Assembly (NCBI GenBank): GCA_035298965.1 | Contig: DATGXO010000238.1 | Coordinates: forward strand, 1-56,450 | DNA length: 56,450 nucleotides | Direction of reading: 5' to 3' | From: CAJCBL01 sp035298965 | GTDB taxonomy: Bacteria; Verrucomicrobiota; Verrucomicrobiia; Opitutales; Opitutaceae | Part shown: positions 7,818 through 15,490 of the stretch, piece by piece | Position numbering within the stretch: the first letter of the stretch is position 1 | How the letters are laid out: each line of letters begins with the position of its first letter | Notes under the pieces: generated by a model | Seen by the model: only the letters and a program-made list of their open reading frames with translations | Told to the model about the DNA's origin: nothing | Database searches by the model: none | Program-made: the position numbers and the translations under genes

Positions 7818-8726
7818 TCAGGCGTTGGCCGCTGCCGTTGCCGGAGCCGGAGAGGCCGCGCTCGGCTGCGTCACGTAACCAAACGTCAGCGTAATCTCCT
7901 CGGCGAAGGCTGCCTTCTCGCCGCCGACTTTCACAGTGCCCTCGAAGGTGGCTAGCGGCGCCTTGATGCGTTTCGGCCGGACCGAAAGGGACAGCGTCTC
8001 ACCGGGTTTCACGATGCGCTGGCAACGCACGCCCTCGCAGCTCGTGAAAAACACCGTGGTGGGGTCAACCGCATGTTCGAGCTCGGGCGCCCCACTGCGC
8101 AGCAAAAACAGCACGCCCAACTGCCCCAGCGCCTCGAGCATGATCGAGGCCGGCAGCACCGGGTTGTTGCGAAAATGTCCTTGGAGAAAGAACTCCGTGC
8201 CCGCGACCTGGTAACGGCCGTTGGCGACGGTGGCCCCGACTGTGGCTTCCTGCACGAACAGGAACGGCGGCTGCATCGGCATCGCCTCGAGCACGGCTTC
8301 GGTCGGGAAATGTTTCGCGGGCGCCGCGGAGACTTTGCCACTCACCTTGGCCTCGATGAAGGCGTTGATGTCCGCGATCGTGCGCAGATCGCGCAACTCC
8401 TCGTTCTTGATCGGCACCTTGATGCTCTCTTCGACAAGCATCACCACCTCGAGCATCGTCAGCGAATCGACGCCGAGATCTTCCATCACGCGCAGATCGG
8501 TCTCACCACCGCGCAGCCTCGGGCGGTGCTCCGGATCGACGAAGCGCTCGATGATTCCTAGAACCACCGCAGGGATCGCAGCGACATCGCCGGTGCGGCG
8601 ATAGTTCAGCGCGGCTTCCAGTGTCGCCGAAGAGCAACGTTTCAGCGCTTCGCGCAGCGCGCCTTCGTCGGCAGGGCTCAATCCAAGCGCGGCCGTCGAG
8701 GGACGGGAGTTTTCCTGTTCGGACAT
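7818..8726 (-). CDS. Acyl carrier protein fused to FabZ-like hotdog dehydratase
   Basis: A 302-residue didomain protein. Residues about 50-128 form an acyl carrier domain with the phosphopantetheine serine S88 in 'EDLGVDSLTMLEVV'. Residues about 140-290 form a 3-hydroxyacyl-ACP dehydratase hotdog domain with His184 ('QGHFRNNPVLP') and Glu198 ('IMLEALGQLG'), the FabA/FabZ catalytic pair. FabZ normally has 'HPVMPGV' where this has 'NPVLPAS'. The low-complexity Ala/Pro tail is probably disordered. First gene of the six-gene operon, divergent from rpmB. A tethered carrier suggests the growing acyl chain is kept on a dedicated ACP. Start at 8726 is chosen over ATG 8735, which would add only three residues. 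Confidence 0.85.
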   Translation of the reverse strand: MSEQENSRPSTAALGLSPADEGALREALKRCSSATLEAALNYRRTGDVAAIPAVVLGIIERFVDPEHRPRLRGGETDLRVMEDLGVDSLTMLEVVMLVEESIKVPIKNEELRDLRTIADINAFIEAKVSGKVSAAPAKHFPTEAVLEAMPMQPPFLFVQEATVGATVANGRYQVAGTEFFLQGHFRNNPVLPASIMLEALGQLGVLFLLRSGAPELEHAVDPTTVFFTSCEGVRCQRIVKPGETLSLSVRPKRIKAPLATFEGTVKVGGEKAAFAEEITLTFGYVTQPSAASPAPATAAANA

Positions 8727-8835
8727 GTGGCGCATGAAACATAGCGGGCATGCGCCCGCGCAAATGCTAATTTCCTGCGACCGGCCCACGCAGGCGCCGT
8801 TCCGGTCAATCCCCTCATTCCTTCCAAAAAAGCTC

Positions 8836-8864
8836 TTGCCATGCCCCTCCCCCACCGAATGCTC
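8836..8864 (+). promoter_or_regulatory. Possible rpmB promoter
   Basis: TTGCCA at 8836-8841 is a plausible -35 box, followed by a C-rich spacer and a weak -10 (around aatgct/atgctc). The same TTGCC plus C-rich spacer pattern occurs upstream of the CsgG-family and kdgK genes. The -10 match is poor, so this is tentative. Confidence 0.3.
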
Positions 8865-8887
8865 TCGGCCCCTTAATCACTTTCACC

Positions 8888-9118
8888 ATGGCTCGAATCT
8901 GCTCGATCACAGGCAAGCGTCCCTCCCGAGGGAGCATCATTCACCGTAAGGGTCAGTCGAAGAAGAGCGGCGGCATCGGCACGCACGTCACGGCGATCAC
9001 CAAGCGCTGGTTCAAGCCGAACCTCCAGAAGGTGAAGGTTCGCCTCCCCAACGGTGCCACGAAACGAATTTTGGTGTCGGTTAAGGCAATTAAAGCTGGA
9101 AAAATCCAGAAGGCCTGA
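8888..9118 (+). CDS. rpmB: 50S ribosomal protein L28 (bL28)
   Basis: A 76-residue basic protein with the bL28 start 'MARICSITGKRP' and the 'THVTAITKRWFKPNLQKV' core; full length for the family. It is a structural protein of the large ribosomal subunit. Single-gene transcript: its own upstream region is divergent from the lipid operon and a strong terminator follows. The leader just before ATG is 'atcactttcacc', with no Shine-Dalgarno motif, even in this highly expressed gene. Confidence 0.97.
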   Translation: MARICSITGKRPSRGSIIHRKGQSKKSGGIGTHVTAITKRWFKPNLQKVKVRLPNGATKRILVSVKAIKAGKIQKA

Positions 9119-9147
9119 CCACATTGTAGCTCTCCCATCCACCCGCC

Positions 9148-9191
9148 TGCCCCCGAGCGAGCGCTTAGCGCCCTCGGGGGCACTTCTTTTT
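9148..9191 (+). terminator. Rho-independent terminator of rpmB
   Basis: A 10-bp perfect stem (tgcccccgag/ctcgggggca), with a nested gcgc/gcgc pair in the loop, is followed by a T-rich run ending at 9191. It separates rpmB from the convergent murJ. Confidence 0.9.
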
Positions 9192-9222
9192 CCGGGGGTG
9201 GAAACGCGGGGAACCGCACGCC

Positions 9223-10824
9223 TCAGCCGCGTCGGCGCAGCCCGAGACGCGACAGGAATCGCGCGCCCAGCGCCGGCAGTTCCTCCCTGCCCTCGATCCG
9301 CAACAGCCAGAGCGAGGCACCGTACGCGGCCACCCCAAGCGGGATCGCCGTCGCGAGGACCACGATGTCCCGCAGGCGCGTCGCCGGCATCCACCAACGC
9401 GCCGCCAGCACGCCGGCCTCCACCACCAGCGCCATAACGCCCACACCAGCCACGATCTTCAGCAGGTCGCGCCAGAGGTGGTGAAACGCTAGCCCACCGT
9501 CGCGCCGCGCCAACCGTACCTGCAGGTACCACGCCTGCACCACGACCGCGAGATTGCTCGCCAGCGCCAGGCCCACGGTCGATAGCGGTCCCATCAGCGC
9601 CACCCCGAGGCCGATGTTCACGAGGAAGCTCAGCACCGCCGCCCGCACCGGTGTCCTCGTGTCCTTACGGGCGTAGAACGCGCGCAGCACGAGATTCACG
9701 AAGGAGAAAAACGGCAGCCCCGCCGCGAACACCGCCAGCACCGGCACCATCGCGCCCGTGTCCTGCGCGTGAAACGCGCCTCGCTGGAACAACAACCGGA
9801 TCGTTGGCTCGGCCAGCAACACCAGCCCCGCCGCCGCCGGCACGTTCACGACAAGGATCAACCGCATGCCGCGCCGGTACGAAGCGGCGAATGCCGGCCA
9901 GTCGCCCTGCGCCGCGTGACGCGAGATCAGCGGAAACACTACGGTCGACACCGCCACGGCGAACACGCCGATCGGCAGCTCCATCAGGCGCGTCGCCATG
10001 TTCAGGAGCGTCACGGCCGCGTCGTTGAGCGACAGTCCGACGAAACGCACCAGCGACAGGTTGATCAGGTACACCGCCGAGCCGACCACCGTCGGCGCCA
10101 TGAGGCTCACGATCGCGCGCACCTGCGCGCTGCGCCGTAGATCGAGCCGCGGCCGCCAGCCCTCGCGCATCAACGCTGCCGCCGGCACGACCATCTGGAA
10201 AAAGCCGCCCACGAGCACACCGGCACAGAGAAAACGGATTCGCGTATCGCCATCCGCCGCCCAGCCGCCCCACGCGCCGCCCACCAGCGCCGCGATCATC
10301 GCGAGATTCAGCCAGATCGGCGACAACGCCGGTTCGAGAAAACGTTCCAGCGTCTGCAGCGCCGCGCTGAACGCCGCCGCCAGACAGACGAACACCATGT
10401 AGGGGAAAAGCCACACCGCCAGCTCCGCGCCGAGGCGCCAGCGCGCGATCGTCTCCGGCGCGGCCCCCATCGCCGAGGCCGCGTCCGCCCACCAGCCGCC
10501 GCCGAGCACCACCATCGACACAGCCACCACGCCGACTGTCACCACGAGCAACCAGCTCGCCACCTGGCTGACGAGTTCGAACGCGCCCTCGCGCTGCCGG
10601 CGGGCGAGCTCCTCGTTGAGCGTCGGCACGAACGCCGCGGTCAACGCCCCCTCGCCAAGCAGCCGGCGAAACAGATTCGGCAGGGTGAACGCCGTGAAGA
10701 ACGCGCTCGCCAGCGCCGTCGTGCCGAAGACCGCCGCCGTCAGCATATCGCGGATCAGGCCGAGCACGCGTGAGACCATGGTCATGCCGGCCACCAGTCC
10801 GATGCGTGCGAGTTGTTTCGACAT
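9223..10824 (-). CDS. murJ: Lipid II flippase MurJ
   Basis: A 533-residue polytopic membrane protein of the MurJ/MviN family, which moves lipid II across the inner membrane for peptidoglycan synthesis. 'LGLIRDMLTAAVFGTT' near the N-terminus, 'FTLPNLFRRLLGEGALTAAFVP' spread around residues 50-70 and 'VFPLISRHAAQGD' near the middle are hallmark MurJ segments; about 14 hydrophobic helices are visible. The start at 10824 ('MSKQLARIG') is chosen because the upstream extension is Arg-rich, non-membrane sequence that looks like intergenic DNA. Convergent with rpmB and divergent from the CsgG-family gene. Confidence 0.93.
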   Translation of the reverse strand: MSKQLARIGLVAGMTMVSRVLGLIRDMLTAAVFGTTALASAFFTAFTLPNLFRRLLGEGALTAAFVPTLNEELARRQREGAFELVSQVASWLLVVTVGVVAVSMVVLGGGWWADAASAMGAAPETIARWRLGAELAVWLFPYMVFVCLAAAFSAALQTLERFLEPALSPIWLNLAMIAALVGGAWGGWAADGDTRIRFLCAGVLVGGFFQMVVPAAALMREGWRPRLDLRRSAQVRAIVSLMAPTVVGSAVYLINLSLVRFVGLSLNDAAVTLLNMATRLMELPIGVFAVAVSTVVFPLISRHAAQGDWPAFAASYRRGMRLILVVNVPAAAGLVLLAEPTIRLLFQRGAFHAQDTGAMVPVLAVFAAGLPFFSFVNLVLRAFYARKDTRTPVRAAVLSFLVNIGLGVALMGPLSTVGLALASNLAVVVQAWYLQVRLARRDGGLAFHHLWRDLLKIVAGVGVMALVVEAGVLAARWWMPATRLRDIVVLATAIPLGVAAYGASLWLLRIEGREELPALGARFLSRLGLRRRG

Positions 10825-10946
10825 GTGCGGAGCACGTTCTCCCCGCCGCCGCCCCCGGGGAGCAAGACCATTACCCGCGCGGCGAGACCGTCCGACCGTC
10901 CCACGTCCCGCCCGCCGCCGCACGCGCCCGCGTCGAGCCAAACAAC

Positions 10947-10975
10947 TTGCCTCCCGCCCCCGATGAACGTATCCA
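10947..10975 (+). promoter_or_regulatory. Sigma-70-like promoter for the CsgG-family gene
   Basis: TTGCCT (10947-10952), a 17-base C-rich spacer and TATCCA (10970-10975) form a reasonable -35/-10 pair, placing transcription start about 25 bases upstream of the ATG at 11007. Confidence 0.45.
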
Positions 10976-11006
10976 CCCGCAAGCTTATCCCCGAACTCTC
11001 CACGCT

Positions 11007-11987
11007 ATGAAACGCCACACCCTCGCCGCTCTCGTTTCCCTCGCCGCCTTCGCCGTCGCCGCCCAGGCCGATGTCGGAACTGCCCTCCTCAAACCGAGCA
11101 CCGCGACCCGCCCGAAAGACGACACCACAGGCAGCCAGATGGGCTCCTACAACGGTATCAAACGCGCCATCGGCATCGTCGACTTCGAGGTCGACAACGG
11201 CTGCAGCTTCGACGACGGCGCGAAGACCAACATGCGCGCGATGCTCGAATCCGCGCTCTTCGCCACGAACCGCTTCGTCATCGTCGAGCGCGGCAATCTC
11301 GACGCCGTCATGAACGAGCAGGACCTTCAGTCGAGCAAGCGCGCCGCCAAAGGTTCCGGCGTCGCGCAGACCGGCAAGATCCGCAGCGCCCGCTATCTCG
11401 CCACCGCCCTCGTCACCGAAGTCTCGAGCAACACCTCCGGTGATTCCGGCGGCGTGCGCATCAAGGGCTTTTCCGTCGGCGGCTCGGCCACGAAATCGAG
11501 CATCGTGCTCGTCGTGAAACTGGTCGACAGCACGACCAGCGAAGTCGTCGCCAGCGAGCGGATCCGCGGCGTGGCGGGCAAATCCGGTCTGAATCTCGGC
11601 TACGACGGCCACGGCTGGGGCGGCGAGCTCGGCACCTTCGCCAAGACCCCGATCGGCGAAGCCGCACAGGACTGCATCAACCAGGCCGTGAAATTCATCG
11701 CCGCCAAGATGGAGGCTTTCCCCGTCGAGGGTAACGTCGTCCTCGCCTCCGAGCAGGCCATCGTCATCAACCTCGGCGAAAACTACGGCATCCACTCCGG
11801 CCAGAGCTTCGTCATCCGCCGCAAGGGCGAGACGCTCGTCGATCCCGACACCGGCGAGATCCTGGGCACCAGCGACGGCGAGACGCTCGGCGTGATCGAG
11901 GTCGTCAGCACGAAGGAGAAAACTTCGAGCTGCAAACTCGTGTCCGGCGACATGCCGCAGCGCGGCGACGCCGTCGTCCTGAAATAG
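11007..11987 (+). CDS. CsgG-family secreted protein
   Basis: A 326-residue protein with a cleavable signal peptide (residues 1-20, 'MKRHTLAALVSLAAFAVAAQA') and no lipobox cysteine. The body 'IGIVDFEVDNGC', 'ESALFATNRFVIVERGNLDAVMNEQDL' and 'ARYLATALVTEV' is the CsgG fold. CsgG in Escherichia is the outer-membrane lipoprotein channel for curli; many relatives in other phyla have unknown roles. The Gly/Ser-rich 'KGFSVGGSATKSS' stretch corresponds to the region preceding the transmembrane hairpin. No curli genes are nearby. The C-terminal 80 residues ('GIHSGQSFVIRRKGETLVDP') look like an added beta domain. A good promoter precedes it and a terminator follows, so it is monocistronic. Confidence 0.75.
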   Translation: MKRHTLAALVSLAAFAVAAQADVGTALLKPSTATRPKDDTTGSQMGSYNGIKRAIGIVDFEVDNGCSFDDGAKTNMRAMLESALFATNRFVIVERGNLDAVMNEQDLQSSKRAAKGSGVAQTGKIRSARYLATALVTEVSSNTSGDSGGVRIKGFSVGGSATKSSIVLVVKLVDSTTSEVVASERIRGVAGKSGLNLGYDGHGWGGELGTFAKTPIGEAAQDCINQAVKFIAAKMEAFPVEGNVVLASEQAIVINLGENYGIHSGQSFVIRRKGETLVDPDTGEILGTSDGETLGVIEVVSTKEKTSSCKLVSGDMPQRGDAVVLK

Positions 11988-12011
11988 TCTCCGGCTCTCC
12001 TTCCCCGCTCC

Positions 12012-12041
12012 GCCCGCCTCCGCGCAGAGGCGGGCTTTTTT
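12012..12041 (+). terminator. Rho-independent terminator after the CsgG-family gene
   Basis: A 9-bp perfect stem (gcccgcctc/gaggcgggc), 6-base loop, then six T residues. Confidence 0.9.
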
Positions 12042-12133
12042 GCGCGCCGCCGCGCCGCGCGGTTGGCCCGCTGCCCTGCCGCCGGCGTTGACCGTCCCCC
12101 CTCCGCCGCCATTCTCCGGCCCATCCACCGCCC

Positions 12134-13165
12134 ATGCCGCTGATTCCACGGCTCGTCGAAAAACTCCAGCGCCACCCGAAACGTTTCGTGTTTCCGGAGG
12201 GCGCCGACCCGCGCGTGCTCCAAGCGGCCCGGCAGATCGTCACGCGCCGGATGGGCGCGCCCATTCTCCTCGGCGAACGCTCGGTGATCAAAGACGCCGC
12301 CCTGCGGCTCGACATTTCGCTCCAAGGCATCCGCCTGATCGAACCGGCCCGCGCGGCCGATCTCGACGATTTCGCCGCCCGCTACCTCGAACTCCGGCGG
12401 GGCCGCGGCCTCCAGCCTGCCGAGGCCCGCGCCGCAATGATCGATCCCGGCTATTTTGCCACGATGATGCTCGCGACCGCCCAGGCGGATGCGCTCATCG
12501 GCGGCGCGACCGTCTCGGCCTCGAGCGCGCTGCGACCGTTGTTCCAGATCATCCCGAAGCAGGAAGGCGTGAACACCGCCTCCTCCGTGATGGTGCTCGA
12601 TTTCGACGAGAACAAAGTCGGCCTCGACGGCTCGCTCTTCCTCGGCGATTGCGGCGTCATCCCCGATCCCACCGCCGAGCAGCTCGCCGACATCGGCATC
12701 ACGGCCGCGCGCATCGCCCACCATCTCACCAACGACACGCCGCGGGTCGCGTTCCTGAGCTATTCGAGTCGCGGCACCTCCTCCCACCCCTCGGTGGTCA
12801 AAATGCGCGCCGCCACCGAGATCGCGCGCGCCAAGATCCCCGAGCAGAAATTCGCGATCGAGATCGACGGTGAGATGCAGGTCGATGCCGCGCTCGATCC
12901 GCGCACCGCCGCCGCGAAGGGCGTCGCGGCCGGCGTCGGCGGTCGCGCCAACGTGCTCATTTTCCCCGACCTGAACTCCGGCAACATCGCTTTCAAGCTC
13001 GTGCAGGTCCTCGCCGGCGCGAACACGTTCGGGCAGATCATCACCGGCCTCTCCCGCCCGGCCGCCGAGATCAGCCGCGGCTCCAGCGCGCACGATGTCT
13101 TCGGCGCCGCCGCCATCGTCGGCGTGCAGGCGATCAGCCACAACCTCCTCTACGGCTCCGACTGA
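12134..13165 (+). CDS. pta: Phosphate acetyltransferase (catalytic domain only)
   Basis: A 343-residue PTA/PTB-fold enzyme that interconverts acetyl-CoA plus phosphate with acetyl phosphate plus CoA. Recognisable blocks are 'FVFPEGADPRVLQAA' at the N-terminus, 'FLSYSSRGTSSHPSV' near residue 204, 'EIDGEMQVDAAL' and 'VLIFPDLNSGNIAFKLVQ' near 277. This is the short class I form: it lacks the N-terminal P-loop and DRTGG domains of Escherichia-type Pta. Those domains are encoded by the next gene, 130 bases downstream on the same strand. No ackA is present in the window. Confidence 0.92.
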   Translation: MPLIPRLVEKLQRHPKRFVFPEGADPRVLQAARQIVTRRMGAPILLGERSVIKDAALRLDISLQGIRLIEPARAADLDDFAARYLELRRGRGLQPAEARAAMIDPGYFATMMLATAQADALIGGATVSASSALRPLFQIIPKQEGVNTASSVMVLDFDENKVGLDGSLFLGDCGVIPDPTAEQLADIGITAARIAHHLTNDTPRVAFLSYSSRGTSSHPSVVKMRAATEIARAKIPEQKFAIEIDGEMQVDAALDPRTAAAKGVAAGVGGRANVLIFPDLNSGNIAFKLVQVLAGANTFGQIITGLSRPAAEISRGSSAHDVFGAAAIVGVQAISHNLLYGSD

Positions 13166-13295
13166 GCGTTTGCGGAGAGCGACGGAGTGCAGAGTTCTGA
13201 GTCCGCCGTCCTGCCGAATCACGAATCGGCGATCGAAAATCCGCCTCCGACCTCCGCCCAATCCGCGTTCTCCAATCCTCATTCCGCGATCCCCC

Positions 13296-14462
13296 ATGCC
13301 TCCCACCACCATGCCCGACGGTTTCCAGGAAGCCCCCGCAGGCCTCCTCTCCAAACCGACCAACATCACGACCAAACGTATTTTCGTCGCCGGCACGCGG
13401 ATGAACGAGGGCAAGACCACCACTTGCCTCGGGCTCTTCGCCGCGCTGCAGACGCTCTATCCCCGCGTCGGCTTCATCAAGCCGGTCGGCCAGCGCTTCG
13501 TCGAAGTCGAGGGGCACCAGATCGACGAGGACTCCGTGCTCCTCGACACGATCTACCACGTGAAGGTCCCGATCGAGAGCATGAGTCCCGTCACCGTCGA
13601 CGGGAAGTTCACGCGGCGTTATCTCACCGATCCCGCGGGCACGCTCCCGGTGCTCGTCGACCGCATCTGCCGCGCGTTCGATCGCGTCTCCTGGGAAAAG
13701 GATTTCACGCTCATCGAGGGCACCGGCCACGCCGGCGTCGGCTCCGTGTTCGATCTCTCCAACGCCTCCGTCGCCCGCCTGCTCGACGCGAAGGTCATTC
13801 TCGTTTCCTCCGGTGGCATCGGCCGACCCGTCGACGAGATCGCGATGAACAAGGCGCTGTTCGACCGCGAAGGCGTCGAGGTGATCGGCGCGATCGTGAA
13901 CAAGGTCGAGCCCGACAAACTCGGTTTCATCGCCGAATACGCTGGCCGCGGTCTCGCCCGCCACGGCGTGCCGCTGCTCGGAGTGCTGCCCATTCAGAAG
14001 CCGCTCACCTCGCCGAACCTCGCGCAGATCGTCGAGGAGATCGGCGCCCGCTGGCTCAACGGCCGCGCCACCGGCGCCAACGAGCGTATCGACGAAGTCG
14101 TCATCGGCGCCATGACCGCCAAGGGCGTGATCGACACCCTCAAACCCGGCGTCCTGCTCGTCACGCCCGGCGACCGCGACGACCTGCTCTTCGCCACCAT
14201 CTCCGCCGCCGGCCTTTCCGGGCGGAAGGTCGTCTCCGGCATCGTCCTCACCGGCAACACGCTGCCCCACCCGCGCCTGCTCGAGCTCCTCTCGCAGACT
14301 CCGATCCCCGTGGTCGCGGTCGCCGACGAGTCCTACGCCGTCGCCTCGAAGATCAACAACATGACGATCAAGACGCAGCCGCAGGACGCCGACAAGATCC
14401 CGATCATCAAACGCATGGTCCTCGACCATGTTGATCTGAAGAAACTTCTCGCGTCGTTCTGA
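13296..14462 (+). CDS. P-loop/DRTGG-domain protein (Pta N-terminal-like)
   Basis: A 388-residue protein. The N-terminal half is a BioD-like P-loop NTPase with a Walker A-type 'GTRMNEGKTTTCLGLF' near residue 30 and 'TLIEGTGHAGVGSVFDLSNA' near 145. The C-terminal half is a DRTGG domain with 'GDRDDLLFATISAAGL'. This arrangement equals the N-terminal regulatory part of long Pta enzymes. Located directly after the stand-alone catalytic pta, it may form a complex with it or regulate it, which is inference. Two in-frame ATGs (13296, 13311) are possible; the upstream one is given. Confidence 0.85.
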   Translation: MPPTTMPDGFQEAPAGLLSKPTNITTKRIFVAGTRMNEGKTTTCLGLFAALQTLYPRVGFIKPVGQRFVEVEGHQIDEDSVLLDTIYHVKVPIESMSPVTVDGKFTRRYLTDPAGTLPVLVDRICRAFDRVSWEKDFTLIEGTGHAGVGSVFDLSNASVARLLDAKVILVSSGGIGRPVDEIAMNKALFDREGVEVIGAIVNKVEPDKLGFIAEYAGRGLARHGVPLLGVLPIQKPLTSPNLAQIVEEIGARWLNGRATGANERIDEVVIGAMTAKGVIDTLKPGVLLVTPGDRDDLLFATISAAGLSGRKVVSGIVLTGNTLPHPRLLELLSQTPIPVVAVADESYAVASKINNMTIKTQPQDADKIPIIKRMVLDHVDLKKLLASF

Positions 14463-14481
14463 GCGCGAACGCGCTTCCCGG

Positions 14482-14518
14482 AAAAGCAGCGCGGCCGTCG
14501 CCCGGAAGCGACGGCCGC
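14482..14518. terminator. Hairpin between convergent genes
   Basis: An 11-bp perfect stem (14491-14501 with 14508-14518, arms gcggccgtcgc/gcgacggccgc) and 6-base loop lie between the P-loop gene and the minus-strand lipoprotein. Read on the minus strand it is followed by GCTGCTTTTC, so it can end the lipoprotein transcript; on the plus strand no T run follows. Confidence 0.6.
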
Positions 14519-14540
14519 GGCAACTCGCGCGTGGCGGTGC

Positions 14541-15248
14541 TCAATTGCCCGGTTTCACCAGCACCGTGTAGTTCACCAGTTGTCCAACCGGCGAAACGAA
14601 GAACACGTCGCGGTACTCGTGCGGCGGAATTTGTAGGCTGTAGAAACGCGGCGAGGTCGCCTCACCGCGTTCCTTGATGAGGAACGTGCAGGCCACGCCC
14701 ACGTTCGCGGTGGTCGAGACAACGTTGCGCACGCGCACCCAGGTCCGCACGCGGCCGTCCGTGAGCGGATGCGCCTCGATCGATGTCAGCCGCACCAGCG
14801 AGGTGTACGCCTTCGCGAACTCGGCGTTGATCGGCACCAGCACGATGCCGGTCCAGTCGCGTTCGACCAGCTCGGCCGTGGCGCCGTCGGCGGTGAGGCC
14901 GCGCGTCGGGGGCTGGCTGCCGTAATTGACTGGCTGATTCATATCCGGCGCGGGCGCGCCCATCTGGAGCGAAGCCATCGCCTGCGGGAAGCCGGTCGCT
15001 TCCACCTTTTCGTGCTGCAGGCCACCGGACTCCGGTTCGGTGAGCTGTTCGACCACGGCCGCCACCTCGGGCGCGATGGGCGGCGGCGGGGCCGGAGGCG
15101 TTTCGGCCGCCGGAGTCGGCGCGGGACGAGTCACCACAGCAGGAGCCGTTTTCGGGGCGGGCTTGGCTGCCGGTGGCTGCGAGGACGAGCAGCCGGCGAT
15201 CAGCAAAGCGCCAAGGGAGATTCCAAGGACAATTACGTTGGGTTTCAT
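14541..15248 (-). CDS. Putative lipoprotein of unknown function
   Basis: A 235-residue protein with a type II signal peptide and lipobox 'LLIAGC' ending at Cys20. Residues 21-65 are a Pro/Ala-rich linker that could span periplasm or peptidoglycan. The C-terminal globular part ('IEAHPLTDGRVRTWVRVRNV' through 'YTVLVKPGN') is predicted to be beta-rich and weakly recalls YcfL-like (DUF1425) lipoproteins, but I do not recognise it firmly. Monocistronic, with the hairpin at 14491-14518 as its terminator, and divergent from the ArsR-methyltransferase gene. Confidence 0.7.
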   Translation of the reverse strand: MKPNVIVLGISLGALLIAGCSSSQPPAAKPAPKTAPAVVTRPAPTPAAETPPAPPPPIAPEVAAVVEQLTEPESGGLQHEKVEATGFPQAMASLQMGAPAPDMNQPVNYGSQPPTRGLTADGATAELVERDWTGIVLVPINAEFAKAYTSLVRLTSIEAHPLTDGRVRTWVRVRNVVSTTANVGVACTFLIKERGEATSPRFYSLQIPPHEYRDVFFVSPVGQLVNYTVLVKPGN

Positions 15249-15490
15249 GCAGTCTGGGGGAGTGGGGAAGGTTAACCGCGAATGAAGATAATAAGCAGCA
15301 CGTTGTAGCATAGAGCGCCGCTCGAAGCGGGAAAGGCTCGCTGTGCGCGCTTTCCTTTTAAACAAAAACTTGCGGGCGAGCAGCCGTTTTCCGTCGGCCC
15401 CGCGCGACGCGCACAGTCGCGCCACGTCCGACGCGCCTCGCCGATTCGTTCGTGCAAAACCGCCCGCTGCCATGCCACAGTCGCGCCGCG

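Noticed and set aside
12118..13295. Possible antisense protein covering pta (minus, to 13423)
   Set aside because: Shadow; the pta frame has complete family motifs.
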